Assembly: GCF_009761675.1 (NCBI RefSeq)
Contig: NZ_QUZH01000023.1
Location: 62,001-126,000 of the forward strand
DNA length: 64,000 nucleotides
From: Bhargavaea sp. CC-171006
GTDB taxonomy: Bacteria; Bacillota; Bacilli; Bacillales_A; Planococcaceae
Direction of reading: 5' to 3'
Below the pieces are notes generated by a model. It saw nothing but the letters and a program-made list of their open reading frames with translations. It did no database searches and was not told the DNA's origin. Position 1 is the stretch's first letter, and the number at the start of each line of letters is the position of its first letter. Positions 1 through 7,940 of this stretch are shown in pieces. Position numbers and translations under genes: made by a program.

Positions 1-167
1 TTCAGGCTTCGGGCGAAACACTGGACTCATTGGTCGGTTCCGGAAAGCTCGGAGTGAAGTCCGGCGAAGGGTTCTACGATTGGGGCGGCAACCACAGCGA
101 AAAAGTCAGCGCAGAGCGGGAAAATATGCTGATCCGCTTCCTGAAGGATGATGAAAGGAAAGGATGA
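1..167 (+). CDS. 3-hydroxyacyl-CoA dehydrogenase, C-terminal end (partial)
   Basis: The reading frame enters from the left edge (first full codon at base 3) and ends at the TGA at 165-167. About 54 codons are present. The segment GKLGVKSGEGFYDW is the characteristic end of the C-terminal domain of the 3-hydroxyacyl-CoA / 3-hydroxybutyryl-CoA dehydrogenase family, which oxidises L-3-hydroxyacyl-CoA with NAD. The N-terminal Rossmann domain lies outside the window, so substrate length cannot be judged. Its stop overlaps the ATG of the next gene (ATGA at 164-167), which indicates translational coupling in one operon with an SDR and, further on, a 3-hydroxybutyrate dehydrogenase. Family assignment is fairly secure; the exact substrate is inference. 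Confidence 0.8.
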   Translation, partial: QASGETLDSLVGSGKLGVKSGEGFYDWGGNHSEKVSAERENMLIRFLKDDERKG

Positions 168-937
168 GTAGAGTGAATAATCATTTTGGGGATTTAGAAG
201 GGAAGTCGGTCCTCGTCACTGGTGGCAGCAAAGGAATCGGCAAATCGATCGCATTGGCTTTTGCTGATCTGGGGGCAAACGTCACCATTGTCGGCCGGAA
301 CCCTGATGCCCTTGAGTCGACGCGGCAGGAACTGTTGGTCAGCAGTGCCGGCAGCAGTGCCATCAAGGCGGACCTCTCGGACATTAATGAGACCCGGCGT
401 GTGGCAGATATGACATACGAACGGTACGGTTCGATTGATGTTCTCGTCAACAACGCCGGCATCAACATCGCGAAGCCGGCCTTTGAAGTGACAGAAAATG
501 ACTGGGACACGGTACTGGACATAAACCTGAAAAGCGCTTTCTTCATGTGCCAGGCTGCCGGCAGACATATGCAGCGGCAGGGCGGCGGAAAAATCATCAA
601 TATCGCTTCCCAGATGGCGTTTGTCGGCTATTACAACCGGGCTGCCTACTGCTCGAGCAAAGGAGGGCTTGTCCAGCTGACAAAAGCCCTCGCGGTCGAA
701 TGGGCTCCTCATAAAGTTAATGTCAATGCGGTGGCCCCGACATTCGTCGAAACAGAGATGACGAGCGGTATGATGGAAGATCCCGCATTTATGGAAGAAA
801 TCCGCAGCCGAATTCTTTTCGGCCATCCGTCCAAACCGGAAGACGTCAACGGAGCGGTGCTGTTCCTTGCTTCGGCCATGTCCTCATTCGTGACAGGAGA
901 CACGATTAAAGTCGATGGAGGATGGACAGCCATCTGA
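164..937 (+). CDS. SDR family NAD(P)-dependent oxidoreductase
   Basis: This is a 257-residue classical short-chain dehydrogenase. The cofactor motif TGGSKGIG is at residues 19-26, NNAG at 96-99, and the catalytic Ser149, Tyr162 and Lys166 (YCSSK) are in place. Arg45 after the second beta strand (VGRN) would favour NADP(H), which is inference. The C-terminal FVTGDTIKVDGGW is standard for the FabG / gluconate 5-dehydrogenase branch. Its ATG overlaps the stop of the upstream acyl-CoA dehydrogenase, so it probably acts on a hydroxyacyl or related carbonyl compound in the same pathway. The substrate cannot be told from sequence. Confidence 0.88.
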   Translation: MSRVNNHFGDLEGKSVLVTGGSKGIGKSIALAFADLGANVTIVGRNPDALESTRQELLVSSAGSSAIKADLSDINETRRVADMTYERYGSIDVLVNNAGINIAKPAFEVTENDWDTVLDINLKSAFFMCQAAGRHMQRQGGGKIINIASQMAFVGYYNRAAYCSSKGGLVQLTKALAVEWAPHKVNVNAVAPTFVETEMTSGMMEDPAFMEEIRSRILFGHPSKPEDVNGAVLFLASAMSSFVTGDTIKVDGGWTAI

Positions 938-990
938 CCGGACAAAAGATTCATGTAGAGGTACACTTTTTGTGAGAAGGGGTGTTGCTC

Positions 991-1632
991 ATGCAAGAAT
1001 CCATTAATGGAAGTGAATTTCATTTTATTCTCCGGCAAGCCCGGAATGTCTTGAACGGCCATATGAATGCGAATGATGAGGATGTCCTTGCCGCTGTCAG
1101 CCAGATGGCCATCGAGCGCGCCGAACATTCTGCGTCAGATCTGCCTGATGAATTGGCGGATTTAATCCGGAGTATCGGAACCATCAGAGAACGCGAAGAC
1201 TATGACCGGTTCAGGGAACAGTTGCTTGCGTTTGTCAGGCCGATGGCGGAAGTGGCGGACAGGGATGTGAAAAAGCTGTTTCCGAAAGTCAAGAACTTGC
1301 GTATGCCGAAGTTTGCAGAAGCTGTGCGCAAAGAACTCACTTTCCTCGGCTGGAATGATCCAGGCACCAACCGGAAGTATATCGTGTTTGAAAATAGACG
1401 GGGATTCACAGGCCTCTACGGACAATTCCGCCCTTCCGGCAAAAAAGGGGTCTGCTCGATCTGCAACGGGATTAACGAGACCGGGCTGTTTCTTACCGAG
1501 ACCCGCCATTCCGGAGGCGAGACGTACACAAAACGGGGCAATTACATCTGCACCGACAGCATGGCCTGCAACAGGCGGCTGGACGACCGGGAACGGTTTG
1601 ATGAATTTATCAGGACAGTAACAAAATCTTAA
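991..1632 (+). CDS. FusB/FusC-type elongation factor G-binding protein
   Basis: Family knowledge: FusB-type proteins bind EF-G and free it from ribosomes stalled by fusidic acid. The 213-residue product matches that family in length. It has a helical N-terminal half and a C-terminal treble-clef zinc finger with CSIC (Cys155, Cys158), His173, Cys187 and Cys193 as candidate ligands, including the CTDSMAC segment. ATG at 991 is preferred to an in-frame GTG at 982 because AGAAGGGG at 975-982 is well spaced only for the ATG. It lies 53 bases after the SDR gene and 14 bases before the 3-hydroxybutyrate dehydrogenase gene, with no terminator between, so it seems to be co-transcribed with metabolic genes. 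Whether it confers resistance or is a housekeeping EF-G partner is not visible. Confidence 0.85.
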   Translation: MQESINGSEFHFILRQARNVLNGHMNANDEDVLAAVSQMAIERAEHSASDLPDELADLIRSIGTIREREDYDRFREQLLAFVRPMAEVADRDVKKLFPKVKNLRMPKFAEAVRKELTFLGWNDPGTNRKYIVFENRRGFTGLYGQFRPSGKKGVCSICNGINETGLFLTETRHSGGETYTKRGNYICTDSMACNRRLDDRERFDEFIRTVTKS

Positions 1633-1646
1633 GGGGGATACAGACA

Positions 1647-2411
1647 ATGGAAGATAAAGTATTACTGATCACTGGAGCTGCAAGGGGGATCGGATTCGAG
1701 ATTGCTAAAGGATTCTCCGAAACAGGGGCGAAAGTGGTCTTGTCGGATATGAACGAGGAAGGCGTCAAACAGGCGGCTGCATCTCTCGGGGAAGGAGCCG
1801 AAGGGATTGCATGCGATGTCACTAAAGAGGAAGATGTCATCCGTGCCATCGAATTTACAGTTGAACGCTTCGGCAAAATCGATATTCTGATCAACAACGC
1901 CGGAATGCAGCATGTTGCGGATCTGGAAGAATTCCCGACCGAAAAATACCGTCAGCTTATTGATATTATGCTGGTCGGACCATTCATGGCGACCAAACAC
2001 GTGCTGCCTTATATGAAAAAACAGGGCTGGGGCCGCATCATCAATATGGCTTCCATTAATGGTCTGATCGGCTTCGCCGGCAAGGCTGCCTATAATTCAG
2101 CCAAGCATGGCGTCATCGGCCTGACCAAAGTTGCAGCGCTCGAAACGGCTCAGGACGGAATCACCGTCAATGCAATCTGCCCGGGATACATCGATACCGA
2201 ACTTGTCCGAAACCAAATGGGCGACCTTGCGAAAACAAGAGGTGTTTCGGTAGAAGAAGTGCTGGGAGAAGTGCTTTATCCCCTTATTCCGCAGAAACGC
2301 CTGATTGAAATCGGTGAAATAGTGTCGCTCTCAAAATACATCGCAAGTGATGATGCCAAAGGAATGACCGGCCAGGCAGTTGTTTTGGACGGCGGCTATA
2401 CTGCACAATAA
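1647..2411 (+). CDS. 3-hydroxybutyrate dehydrogenase (SDR)
   Basis: The product converts D-3-hydroxybutyrate to acetoacetate with NAD. It has 254 residues with TGAARGIG at 9-16, NNAG at 83-86, Ser136, Tyr149 and Lys153. Asp34 at the end of the second beta strand indicates NAD. The segments NAICPGYIDTELVRNQ and LYPLIPQKRL are typical of the D-3-hydroxybutyrate dehydrogenase subfamily and separate it from general FabG-like SDRs. AAGGGGG at 1631-1637 lies 9 bases before the ATG. With the upstream hydroxyacyl-CoA dehydrogenase it suggests ketone-body or polyhydroxybutyrate-type C4 metabolism. Confidence 0.9.
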   Translation: MEDKVLLITGAARGIGFEIAKGFSETGAKVVLSDMNEEGVKQAAASLGEGAEGIACDVTKEEDVIRAIEFTVERFGKIDILINNAGMQHVADLEEFPTEKYRQLIDIMLVGPFMATKHVLPYMKKQGWGRIINMASINGLIGFAGKAAYNSAKHGVIGLTKVAALETAQDGITVNAICPGYIDTELVRNQMGDLAKTRGVSVEEVLGEVLYPLIPQKRLIEIGEIVSLSKYIASDDAKGMTGQAVVLDGGYTAQ

Positions 2412-2504
2412 TGAAGGAAACCTCTCTGTGAGCCTGTTTCGGCCGTGGCCGTCTGGGGAATCATGAATACAGACGATCAAGCTGAGCAGACAGGAGGGAT
2501 TTCA

Positions 2505-2627
2505 TTGACCAAGCACTATCCGGACAGCCGTCCGTATCCGTACGATACGGACAAGCCACAATGGGCTACATTCTGGATCGCACTTGTGGGAATCGTAATT
2601 GTTATCCTTCTCGAAGCCATGATGTAA
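2505..2627 (+). CDS. 40-residue single-pass membrane peptide (TTG start)
   Basis: A short frame begins with TTG at 2505 and is preceded by a near-perfect AGGAGGG at 2492-2498. It encodes a polar, proline- and tyrosine-rich N-terminus (KHYPDSRPYPYDTDKPQW) followed by one hydrophobic helix (about residues 21-38, FWIALVGIVIVILLEAM). An in-frame GTG at 2445 has no ribosome binding site, so the TTG is chosen. It is the last gene before a strong terminator and probably belongs to the operon above. I do not recognise the family. A role as a small membrane-associated partner protein is only a guess. Confidence 0.65.
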   Translation: MTKHYPDSRPYPYDTDKPQWATFWIALVGIVIVILLEAMM

Positions 2628-2630
2628 AAG

Positions 2631-2670
2631 AAAACCGGCAGGCTCCATTCGGAGGCCTGCCGGTTTTCGC
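2631..2670. terminator. Bidirectional terminator between convergent genes
   Basis: A 13-bp perfect stem (2631-2643 with 2655-2667) carries A and T tracts at its two ends. It serves the rightward operon above and the leftward NRDE gene, whose stop lies just beyond. Confidence 0.9.
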
Positions 2671-2679
2671 GATCCGGTA

Positions 2680-3456
2680 TTAATTTTTCCGGATCTGGAA
2701 AGTAAAGCGTTCTTCGTTCGTGAACGTCCCGTCCGAAAAGCTGCGTTCGATAAATGTAGCACGGCCGTCCCGGTCGACGAGGATGACCGTCTGGCAGCGG
2801 GTGCCGTAACCGCTCATACGGATAAAAAGCGGGGAAAGCGAACGCTCCAGATCAGGGCCGACGCCTGTGTCCGGAAGACGGTGATCAGGGAACGGTTCCG
2901 CTTCACCCAAGATTTCAAACAGAACGTCAGGATCGATCGGACAAACATCATCCGCAATCCGTGAAAGCCGCTCGACCCCCAGCTCGACCTTTGGCCATGG
3001 CGTATCCAGCATGGCGTTGCTGAGACCATGCGTACCGGGCGGAATCTCTCTGAAACTTCCCGGTGCCTGGTTCGTCTCATACAACAGACGGCCTGGCGTT
3101 CCAGCGATGACATTGAACAGATCGTATTGATTTCCATGTACAGAAAGACGTTCCAATGTCGTTTCCATCGGCAGAGAATCATCAAGAAGGTCCAAGACAA
3201 TGCCGCCTCTCGACCGGGCGCCCGGAGGAGGGGGAATATCAGGCTTACGGACGTTTGTGAGGGCTGCAAAACGGCCCGATTGAGTCAGCCCGAGCCAGGT
3301 ACCACCGCCGGTCAGGTCCTTACCGGCGATGAGCCCTTCGGGTTTCTCCCAAATATGGGCCGGCGCAGCCGGCCGTTCATAGAACTCATCCCGGTTGGCC
3401 GCCACAATCAGCGGGTAGACCGGGTGCTCGCCGTGATTCAACAGCACCAGGCACAT
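2680..3456 (-). CDS. NRDE family protein (TANGO2-like)
   Basis: The 258-residue product begins MCLVLLN, carries the family's name motif NRDEF near residue 22, and has the expected GGTWLGL and GLSNAML segments. NRDE proteins are widespread and poorly understood; the eukaryotic homologue TANGO2 has been linked to Golgi organisation and metabolism. The start at 3456 is chosen because AAAGGGG lies about 8 bases upstream and because a Cys directly after Met is typical of the family. A longer in-frame start at 3498 is less likely. It is divergent from the protease gene at 3637 and convergent with the operon on its other side, so it is probably monocistronic. Confidence 0.85.
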   Translation of the reverse strand: MCLVLLNHGEHPVYPLIVAANRDEFYERPAAPAHIWEKPEGLIAGKDLTGGGTWLGLTQSGRFAALTNVRKPDIPPPPGARSRGGIVLDLLDDSLPMETTLERLSVHGNQYDLFNVIAGTPGRLLYETNQAPGSFREIPPGTHGLSNAMLDTPWPKVELGVERLSRIADDVCPIDPDVLFEILGEAEPFPDHRLPDTGVGPDLERSLSPLFIRMSGYGTRCQTVILVDRDGRATFIERSFSDGTFTNEERFTFQIRKN

Positions 3457-3636
3457 GAACATCACCCCTTTGTCAGTTTCAAGTATACCCAACTGCAAGA
3501 ACGGGGGCGAGAATTGAAATTATGTCTTTTTTCGTGTGCCGGTCTTCATGGAAGCATGATAGAATGAGTGATAATTGTCGAATTGGAAAGGTCACATGGA
3601 CATTACATATCCACCAGCGGACGGAGTGAACTAATC

Positions 3637-5109
3637 ATGAAATGCCCGAACTGCAAACATAAATTGGATCAACACGAAGGAACCTGTCCGGAATGCGGCG
3701 AGCGGCTGACACGCGGCATGCGGAAAAAGAAAAGAACAGGGCTGATTGCCGGCTTGGTTGCAGCGTTGTTCATCCTGACGGGAGGGACATTCGCCACCCT
3801 CCAATTCTTGGGAGATGAAGAGGCGGCGGAAGAGACGGTCGCGCCGGAGGAAGAAATTCTTCCGGAAAAGGATGAGGCTGACCTGACAAAAGAAGAGGAA
3901 CAGCCGGAAGAGGAAGAGGAAGCAAAAGAGGAAACCGAGAACGAGGAAACCGATAAAGAGGAATCGGAAGAACCGGTTGTCCGGGAGGGAACCGTGGAGC
4001 GCGCAATCCAGGAAGACAATGCCGTCGCCCAGGAAGCCATCATCCTTCCGGAAAAGATCGCCGGACAGGAGCGGGATGTCCAGCAGATCATCAAAGAATC
4101 GTTGCCGAAAGTGTTCACGATCCTCACCGATGAAAATATCGGCTCCGGTTTTCTCTATAAAAAGGGCGGTCTCATTGCGACAAACGCCCACGTCGTGAGC
4201 GGCTATACGGATGTCACAGTCCGGAACAGCAACGGGAAGGAATCCCAGGGCCGTGTGATCGGCATCTCGGACCGCTCCGATGTGGCGCTGATCAAGGTCG
4301 ATGACTATGCCAACAGCGAACCGTTTCCGCTTGAAACCGGTGTGACGCCGATCGGGGCGGAAGTCATCGCGATCGGCAGCCCGAATGGCCTGTCAAATAC
4401 GGTCACAACGGGCAAACTGACCGCGCACGATCAGAATCTTGAACTGGGTTTCATCTATGAAAATATTTATCAGATCAATGCACGGATCGAACGCGGGAAC
4501 AGTGGCGGTCCGCTGATTGACGCCAAGACAGGGAAAGTCGTCGGCATCAACTCCCTTGTCATGCAGGACAACAGCCTGGTGGGCTTTGCCATTCCGCTCT
4601 ACAGCATGACCGGCCTGCTTGACCAGTGGGCAGCAAACCCGATGACTCCAGAACAGGTCGCAGGCATTTTTGGTGCGTATGATGAATTTGAGGGCGGAGC
4701 CGCATCGCCGGAAGACGACCAATTTGAAGGCGGCTGGGAAGGCGATTCATTTAATGAGATTGCCCTTGAAAACTTCATTCTGAGTTTTGGCCACTTCCAG
4801 ACACTCATGAAGGATGCAGGAGATTTCTTCTGGGTAGAGGATCTTGTCCAGCCGGAAAGCCCTGCCTATGATAAACTGTCACAAGAGGCGAAACAGCTGG
4901 CCGACAGCGGCATCAAGTATGAATTAACCGGCCAGGACGTCACATCGTCAGAGATTTTTGATGAATATGCAATTGTGCATTCAACCGAAACAGAAAAGAC
5001 GACCGCAGCTGACGGTACGGTCACTGAGAACGAAGTGAAGCGGGACTATAAGGTCATCATCGACAGCAATGGCTTCTTCCAGGTGTCCGACGTCACCGTC
5101 GCCGAATGA
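3637..5109 (+). CDS. Zinc-ribbon, membrane-anchored trypsin-like serine protease
   Basis: A 490-residue protein with a mosaic build. Residues 3-20 form a zinc ribbon (Cys3, Cys6, Cys17, Cys20), 34-57 a transmembrane helix, 60-116 a very acidic Glu-rich linker, and about 145-345 a trypsin-like S1C domain with His185 (TNAHVV), Asp215 (SDVALIK) and Ser289 (RGNSGGPL). A C-terminal domain of about 125 residues follows in place of a PDZ domain and resembles the NTF2-like tail of TcaA-type proteins (inference). The topology predicts a cytosolic zinc ribbon and an extracellular protease. ATG at 3637 is chosen with GGAG at 3622-3625; an in-frame GTG at 3568 lacks a ribosome binding site. The substrate is unknown; a cell-wall or protein-quality role is plausible. 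Confidence 0.85.
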   Translation: MKCPNCKHKLDQHEGTCPECGERLTRGMRKKKRTGLIAGLVAALFILTGGTFATLQFLGDEEAAEETVAPEEEILPEKDEADLTKEEEQPEEEEEAKEETENEETDKEESEEPVVREGTVERAIQEDNAVAQEAIILPEKIAGQERDVQQIIKESLPKVFTILTDENIGSGFLYKKGGLIATNAHVVSGYTDVTVRNSNGKESQGRVIGISDRSDVALIKVDDYANSEPFPLETGVTPIGAEVIAIGSPNGLSNTVTTGKLTAHDQNLELGFIYENIYQINARIERGNSGGPLIDAKTGKVVGINSLVMQDNSLVGFAIPLYSMTGLLDQWAANPMTPEQVAGIFGAYDEFEGGAASPEDDQFEGGWEGDSFNEIALENFILSFGHFQTLMKDAGDFFWVEDLVQPESPAYDKLSQEAKQLADSGIKYELTGQDVTSSEIFDEYAIVHSTETEKTTAADGTVTENEVKRDYKVIIDSNGFFQVSDVTVAE

Positions 5110-5128
5110 TGCAATAGGGGGTATCTTA

Positions 5129-5446
5129 ATGGAAAAGTTGGAATCGATTGATCAGTTTAATGAACTGAAGCAGGAAGAACGCGTCGTATTTATGTTCACT
5201 GCGGGCTGGTGCCCGGACTGCCGCTTTGTCGATCCGTTCATGCCGATGATCGAGGCGGATTATCCGGAGTATACATTTGTCTCGGTAGACCGCGACGAAT
5301 TCATCGATCTGTGCGGGGAACTGGATATCTACGGCATCCCGAGCTTCATCGCCTTCAGCGAAGGTGAAGAAACGGGCCGATTTGTCAGCAAAGACCGCAA
5401 GACAAAAGAGGAGATTGAATCCTTCCTGAATGGACTTGCCTCTTAA
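5129..5446 (+). CDS. Thioredoxin family protein
   Basis: A 105-residue single-domain thioredoxin fold with the redox motif WCPDC (Cys28 and Cys31) and the cis-proline at GIPSF (Pro71). WCPDC instead of WCGPC is typical of small Bacillus thioredoxin-like proteins rather than the main TrxA, so its partner proteins probably differ. The ATG at 5129 has TAGGGGG about 8 bases upstream. It starts 19 bases after the protease stop and is followed by a terminator, so it likely shares the protease transcript. A direct functional link with the extracytoplasmic protease is not shown, since this protein has no signal peptide. Confidence 0.88.
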   Translation: MEKLESIDQFNELKQEERVVFMFTAGWCPDCRFVDPFMPMIEADYPEYTFVSVDRDEFIDLCGELDIYGIPSFIAFSEGEETGRFVSKDRKTKEEIESFLNGLAS

Positions 5447-5454
5447 ACTATCAG

Positions 5455-5485
5455 AAAACGCCTGCCGGCCGGCAGGCGTTTTTAT
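5455..5485. terminator. Terminator after thioredoxin gene
   Basis: A perfect 14+14 inverted repeat (5455-5468 with 5469-5482, centre GCCGGCCGGC) is followed by a T run. Confidence 0.9.
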
Positions 5486-5532
5486 TATCCGTAAGACAGG
5501 CGGGGGAATTCTCAATGAACGTTAGAGTACCT

Positions 5533-5615
5533 GTAAACTCAGCGAGAGAATGTGTAATTCCGTTGGGGCAATGTGCAGACTCATGAGAGAACGGGCAAAC
5601 TCACTGCAGGAATGT
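5533..5615. repeat. Array A: four degenerate ~21-bp units, core GTAAACTCA
   Basis: Units begin at 5533, 5554, 5575 and 5595. Each starts with a version of G(T/C)A(A/G)ACTCA and most end in AATGT or similar. Spacing is 21, 21 and 20 bp. The middle of each unit is variable; the second unit is the most diverged. Confidence 0.65.
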
Positions 5616-5698
5616 ATAAATTTAACCTGAATCCCTGCGTTTAAGCTTGATTCTCCTGCTTCCAATTGACGGCTATCCGGATTCACTTTAAAACCAAA

Positions 5699-5725
5699 CG
5701 CCTGCCGGTTTGGCAGGCGCTTTTT
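5699..5725. terminator. Second terminator-like hairpin
   Basis: Stem CGCCTGCC (5699-5706) pairs with GGCAGGCG (5712-5719), followed by TTTTT. The stem sequence largely repeats that of the terminator at 5455, as if duplicated. Confidence 0.7.
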
Positions 5726-5733
5726 GCTATCAA

Positions 5734-5790
5734 TTTCGTCATTCGAGTGCTCAGTTTCTTCATTTGATGTCTTAACTTCGTCATTCGGTT
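5734..5790. repeat. Array B1: three units, core TTCGTCATTC, 21-bp period
   Basis: Cores lie at 5735-5744, 5756-5765 (diverged, TTCTTCATTT) and 5777-5786, exactly 21 bp apart, with variable 11-bp spacers. The same core forms the larger array at 58861-59023. Confidence 0.7.
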
Positions 5791-5835
5791 CTTCCTGTTC
5801 CCAAGTCACTATTGTCATGCTTCTTGGAAAAACTG

Positions 5836-6654
5836 CTAGTCCATACTTGACCCCGCCTGAACATGCAGTGATGCAAGCCGTTCGCGGATTCGGCGTTTCC
5901 GATAAAGGATGGCACCGGCTTCCGCCAGTTCCGAAATCGTGTTCCGGTTGGTGATGGCGCCGAATACGAGTCCTGCCACCGGAATCAGTTGAAACAATTT
6001 CTTCATTCCCCACCGGTCACGGAATGATAGGACGACTTCCCGCCAGCCCTTCAGTTCCGATACGATCTCCCGACGGGCCTCTTCGCTTCCTCCATCAAGG
6101 TGATCCATCTGCTTCAGGATGGAATCTCTGCCGTGACTGTCGGACGTGACAAATTGCATTACTTTGACGATAAAAAGCCGTTCCTTTGGATCTGCGGGAT
6201 CATATCCATAACACATGGCAATGTCCTGGAGGGTCTTCAACTGCAAACCGAGCAGCACAGGAATATCCAGCGACAAGGTGAAGATGCCTCCAAACCCGGT
6301 GGATGCCCCCTGGACGGTCGCGAGGTTCGTCCTGGTGCCGGCGACGCGGTCCGCGGCTTCGTCCATTGCAGAGACCGGCATCCGCCCTGCATCAGCGATG
6401 GTGCGGACCTGCTGGTTGTGGAAGTAGTTGGAGACCGCTTTTTCGGTACTCAGGTAACCGCCGCCCGTCTGGACAAACTTGCCAAGCTCGTCCAGTGCCT
6501 TGCCCACCTTGTTTTGGATGAACTCAGGGGTCACCTTGTCCAGCAAAGCGAAAGGGATCCGGCCGAGGCGGTCCCAGATTCTCATCTTTCCCTGGTCCTT
6601 CTCCCATTTTCTGATCTGTTCCAGTTCCTGTTCAAGCCATTGTCTTGATTCCAT
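5836..6654 (-). CDS. EcsC family protein
   Basis: The 272-residue product carries the EcsC domain over most of its length, including the glycine-rich hydrophobic segment GASTGFGGIFTLSLDIPVL near residues 115-133 and LIPVAGLVFGAITN near 220. EcsC is named after the third gene of the Bacillus ecs locus, but homologues occur alone, as here, and their biochemical role is unknown. GGAGG lies about 6 bases before the ATG at 6654. The gene stands alone, convergent with the thioredoxin gene and divergent from the flavoprotein gene at 6808. The C-terminus lies next to repeat array B1. Confidence 0.85.
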   Translation of the reverse strand: MESRQWLEQELEQIRKWEKDQGKMRIWDRLGRIPFALLDKVTPEFIQNKVGKALDELGKFVQTGGGYLSTEKAVSNYFHNQQVRTIADAGRMPVSAMDEAADRVAGTRTNLATVQGASTGFGGIFTLSLDIPVLLGLQLKTLQDIAMCYGYDPADPKERLFIVKVMQFVTSDSHGRDSILKQMDHLDGGSEEARREIVSELKGWREVVLSFRDRWGMKKLFQLIPVAGLVFGAITNRNTISELAEAGAILYRKRRIRERLASLHVQAGSSMD

Positions 6655-6743
6655 AAGCTACCTCCAGTACGGTTTGTCTGATCTGTATACGTCTCCTATA
6701 CCCGAAATGTTTCATCGGAAGCGGCAAACGCAGTTGGAACGGC

Positions 6744-6771
6744 TTGCCAGTGCCTGCTGTTCAGATACAAT
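6744..6771 (+). promoter_or_regulatory. Sigma-A-like promoter for the flavoprotein-MFS operon
   Basis: TTGCCA at 6744-6749 and TACAAT at 6766-6771 with a 16-bp spacer, 36 bases before the ATG at 6808. Confidence 0.6.
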
Positions 6772-6807
6772 AGAAGAGGAATCCAAACAGAAATCAGGTG
6801 TCAGTCA

Positions 6808-7929
6808 ATGAATCATGTAATCATCATCGGCGGCGGAATCCTCGGAGCTTCTGCCGCCTATCATCTTTCGAAATCAGGACATGCCGTGACGGTTATTGAC
6901 CGGGAAGAACCCGGACAGGCGACGGGAGCAGCTGCGGGTATCATTTGTCCGTGGCTTTCACAGCGCCGGAACAAGGCATGGTATGCGCTAGCCAAAGGGG
7001 GAGCCGCCTTCTATCCGGATCTCATCCGCTCCCTTGAACAGGACGGTGAGACGGAAACCGGTTACCGTCGTGTCGGCGCACTGAGTGTACATACGGATCC
7101 CGCGGTGCTCGATCTTGCGGAAGAAAGGGCCATTACCCGGAGAGCGGAGGCTCCTGAAATCGGGGGGATCCGAAGACTCGGCGAAGAAGAAACAAGGGAA
7201 CTAATCCCGATGCTTGGCGATGAATTTGCTTCGGTATGGGTCAGCGGGGCGGCCAGGGTCAATGGCGGACAGCTTCGTGACGCGATGCTTTCCGCTGCCC
7301 AAAAACACGGTGCAGCATTTGTCCGCGGTTCCGCAATCGTTTCCGTGGAAGACGGTCAAGTAAACGGAGCGGTTGTTGACGGAAAACTGATCCCGGCGGA
7401 TACCGTGATGGTGACAGGGGGTGCCTGGGCTGCGGAGGCAGTTGCGCCGCTTGGCCTCAAGCTTGAAGTCCACGCTCAGAAAGCCCAGATCCTCCATCTT
7501 CGGCTTGAGGGAGAGCCGACGGGAGATTGGCCGGTCATCATGCCGCCGCGCCGCCACTATATCGTGCCGACCGATGGCGGAAAGGTCATCGTCGGAACCA
7601 CCCATGAGGATGAACACGAATTCGAGATGACTCCGACTGCAGGGGCCATCCATGAAATGCTCGACAAGGCGTTTGTCACGGCTCCGGCACTGAAGGAAGC
7701 GGTATTCGAGGAAGTGAACGTGGGTTACCGGCCGTTTACGGCGGATAATCTGCCAGTAGCAGGACTGCTCGGCGGCATCGGCGGACTGTATTTCGCGAAC
7801 GGGCTGGGCTCCTCCGGTCTGACCGTCGGGCCTTATCTTGGTGTTCAGCTCGCCAAAATGGCTATAGGTGAACCGCTGGACATCGATCCTTCACTTTACA
7901 GTCCTGATAAGGCGATCGCTGCGGAATAG
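6808..7929 (+). CDS. FAD-dependent oxidoreductase (DAO / glycine oxidase-like)
   Basis: A 373-residue flavoprotein of the D-amino-acid oxidase fold. The N-terminal dinucleotide-binding motif is GGGILGASAAYHL (residues 8-20), followed by the acidic residue of VIDRE. TGAAAGIICPW near residues 40-50 and the C-terminal FANGLGSSGLTVGP complete the FAD site. Family members oxidise amino or imino acids such as glycine, sarcosine, D-amino acids or proline. Length and motifs suit a glycine-oxidase or D-amino-acid dehydrogenase-like enzyme, but the substrate cannot be fixed. The MFS gene follows 11 bases later with no terminator, so the two are co-transcribed. Confidence 0.85.
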   Translation: MNHVIIIGGGILGASAAYHLSKSGHAVTVIDREEPGQATGAAAGIICPWLSQRRNKAWYALAKGGAAFYPDLIRSLEQDGETETGYRRVGALSVHTDPAVLDLAEERAITRRAEAPEIGGIRRLGEEETRELIPMLGDEFASVWVSGAARVNGGQLRDAMLSAAQKHGAAFVRGSAIVSVEDGQVNGAVVDGKLIPADTVMVTGGAWAAEAVAPLGLKLEVHAQKAQILHLRLEGEPTGDWPVIMPPRRHYIVPTDGGKVIVGTTHEDEHEFEMTPTAGAIHEMLDKAFVTAPALKEAVFEEVNVGYRPFTADNLPVAGLLGGIGGLYFANGLGSSGLTVGPYLGVQLAKMAIGEPLDIDPSLYSPDKAIAAE

Positions 7930-7940
7930 GGGGTGACACT

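Larger units (their letters stand above)
5491..5835. other. Gene-free interval with two short repeat arrays
   Basis: This convergent intergenic stretch holds no convincing gene. It contains a four-unit repeat array (5533-5615), a second terminator whose stem resembles that of the first, and a three-unit array of a different core (5734-5790). Open frames that cross it stay open because a 21-base period preserves frame; none has a good ribosome binding site. Confidence 0.6.

Noticed and set aside
982..990. GTG 982 as start of the FusB-like gene
   Set aside because: It overlaps the Shine-Dalgarno sequence; ATG 991 has proper spacing and gives the family length of 213 residues.
5522..6013. Minus-strand frame over repeat arrays A and B1
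   Set aside because: It has no ribosome binding site, overlaps the end of the ecsC-type gene, and remains open mainly because the repeats have a 21-base period.
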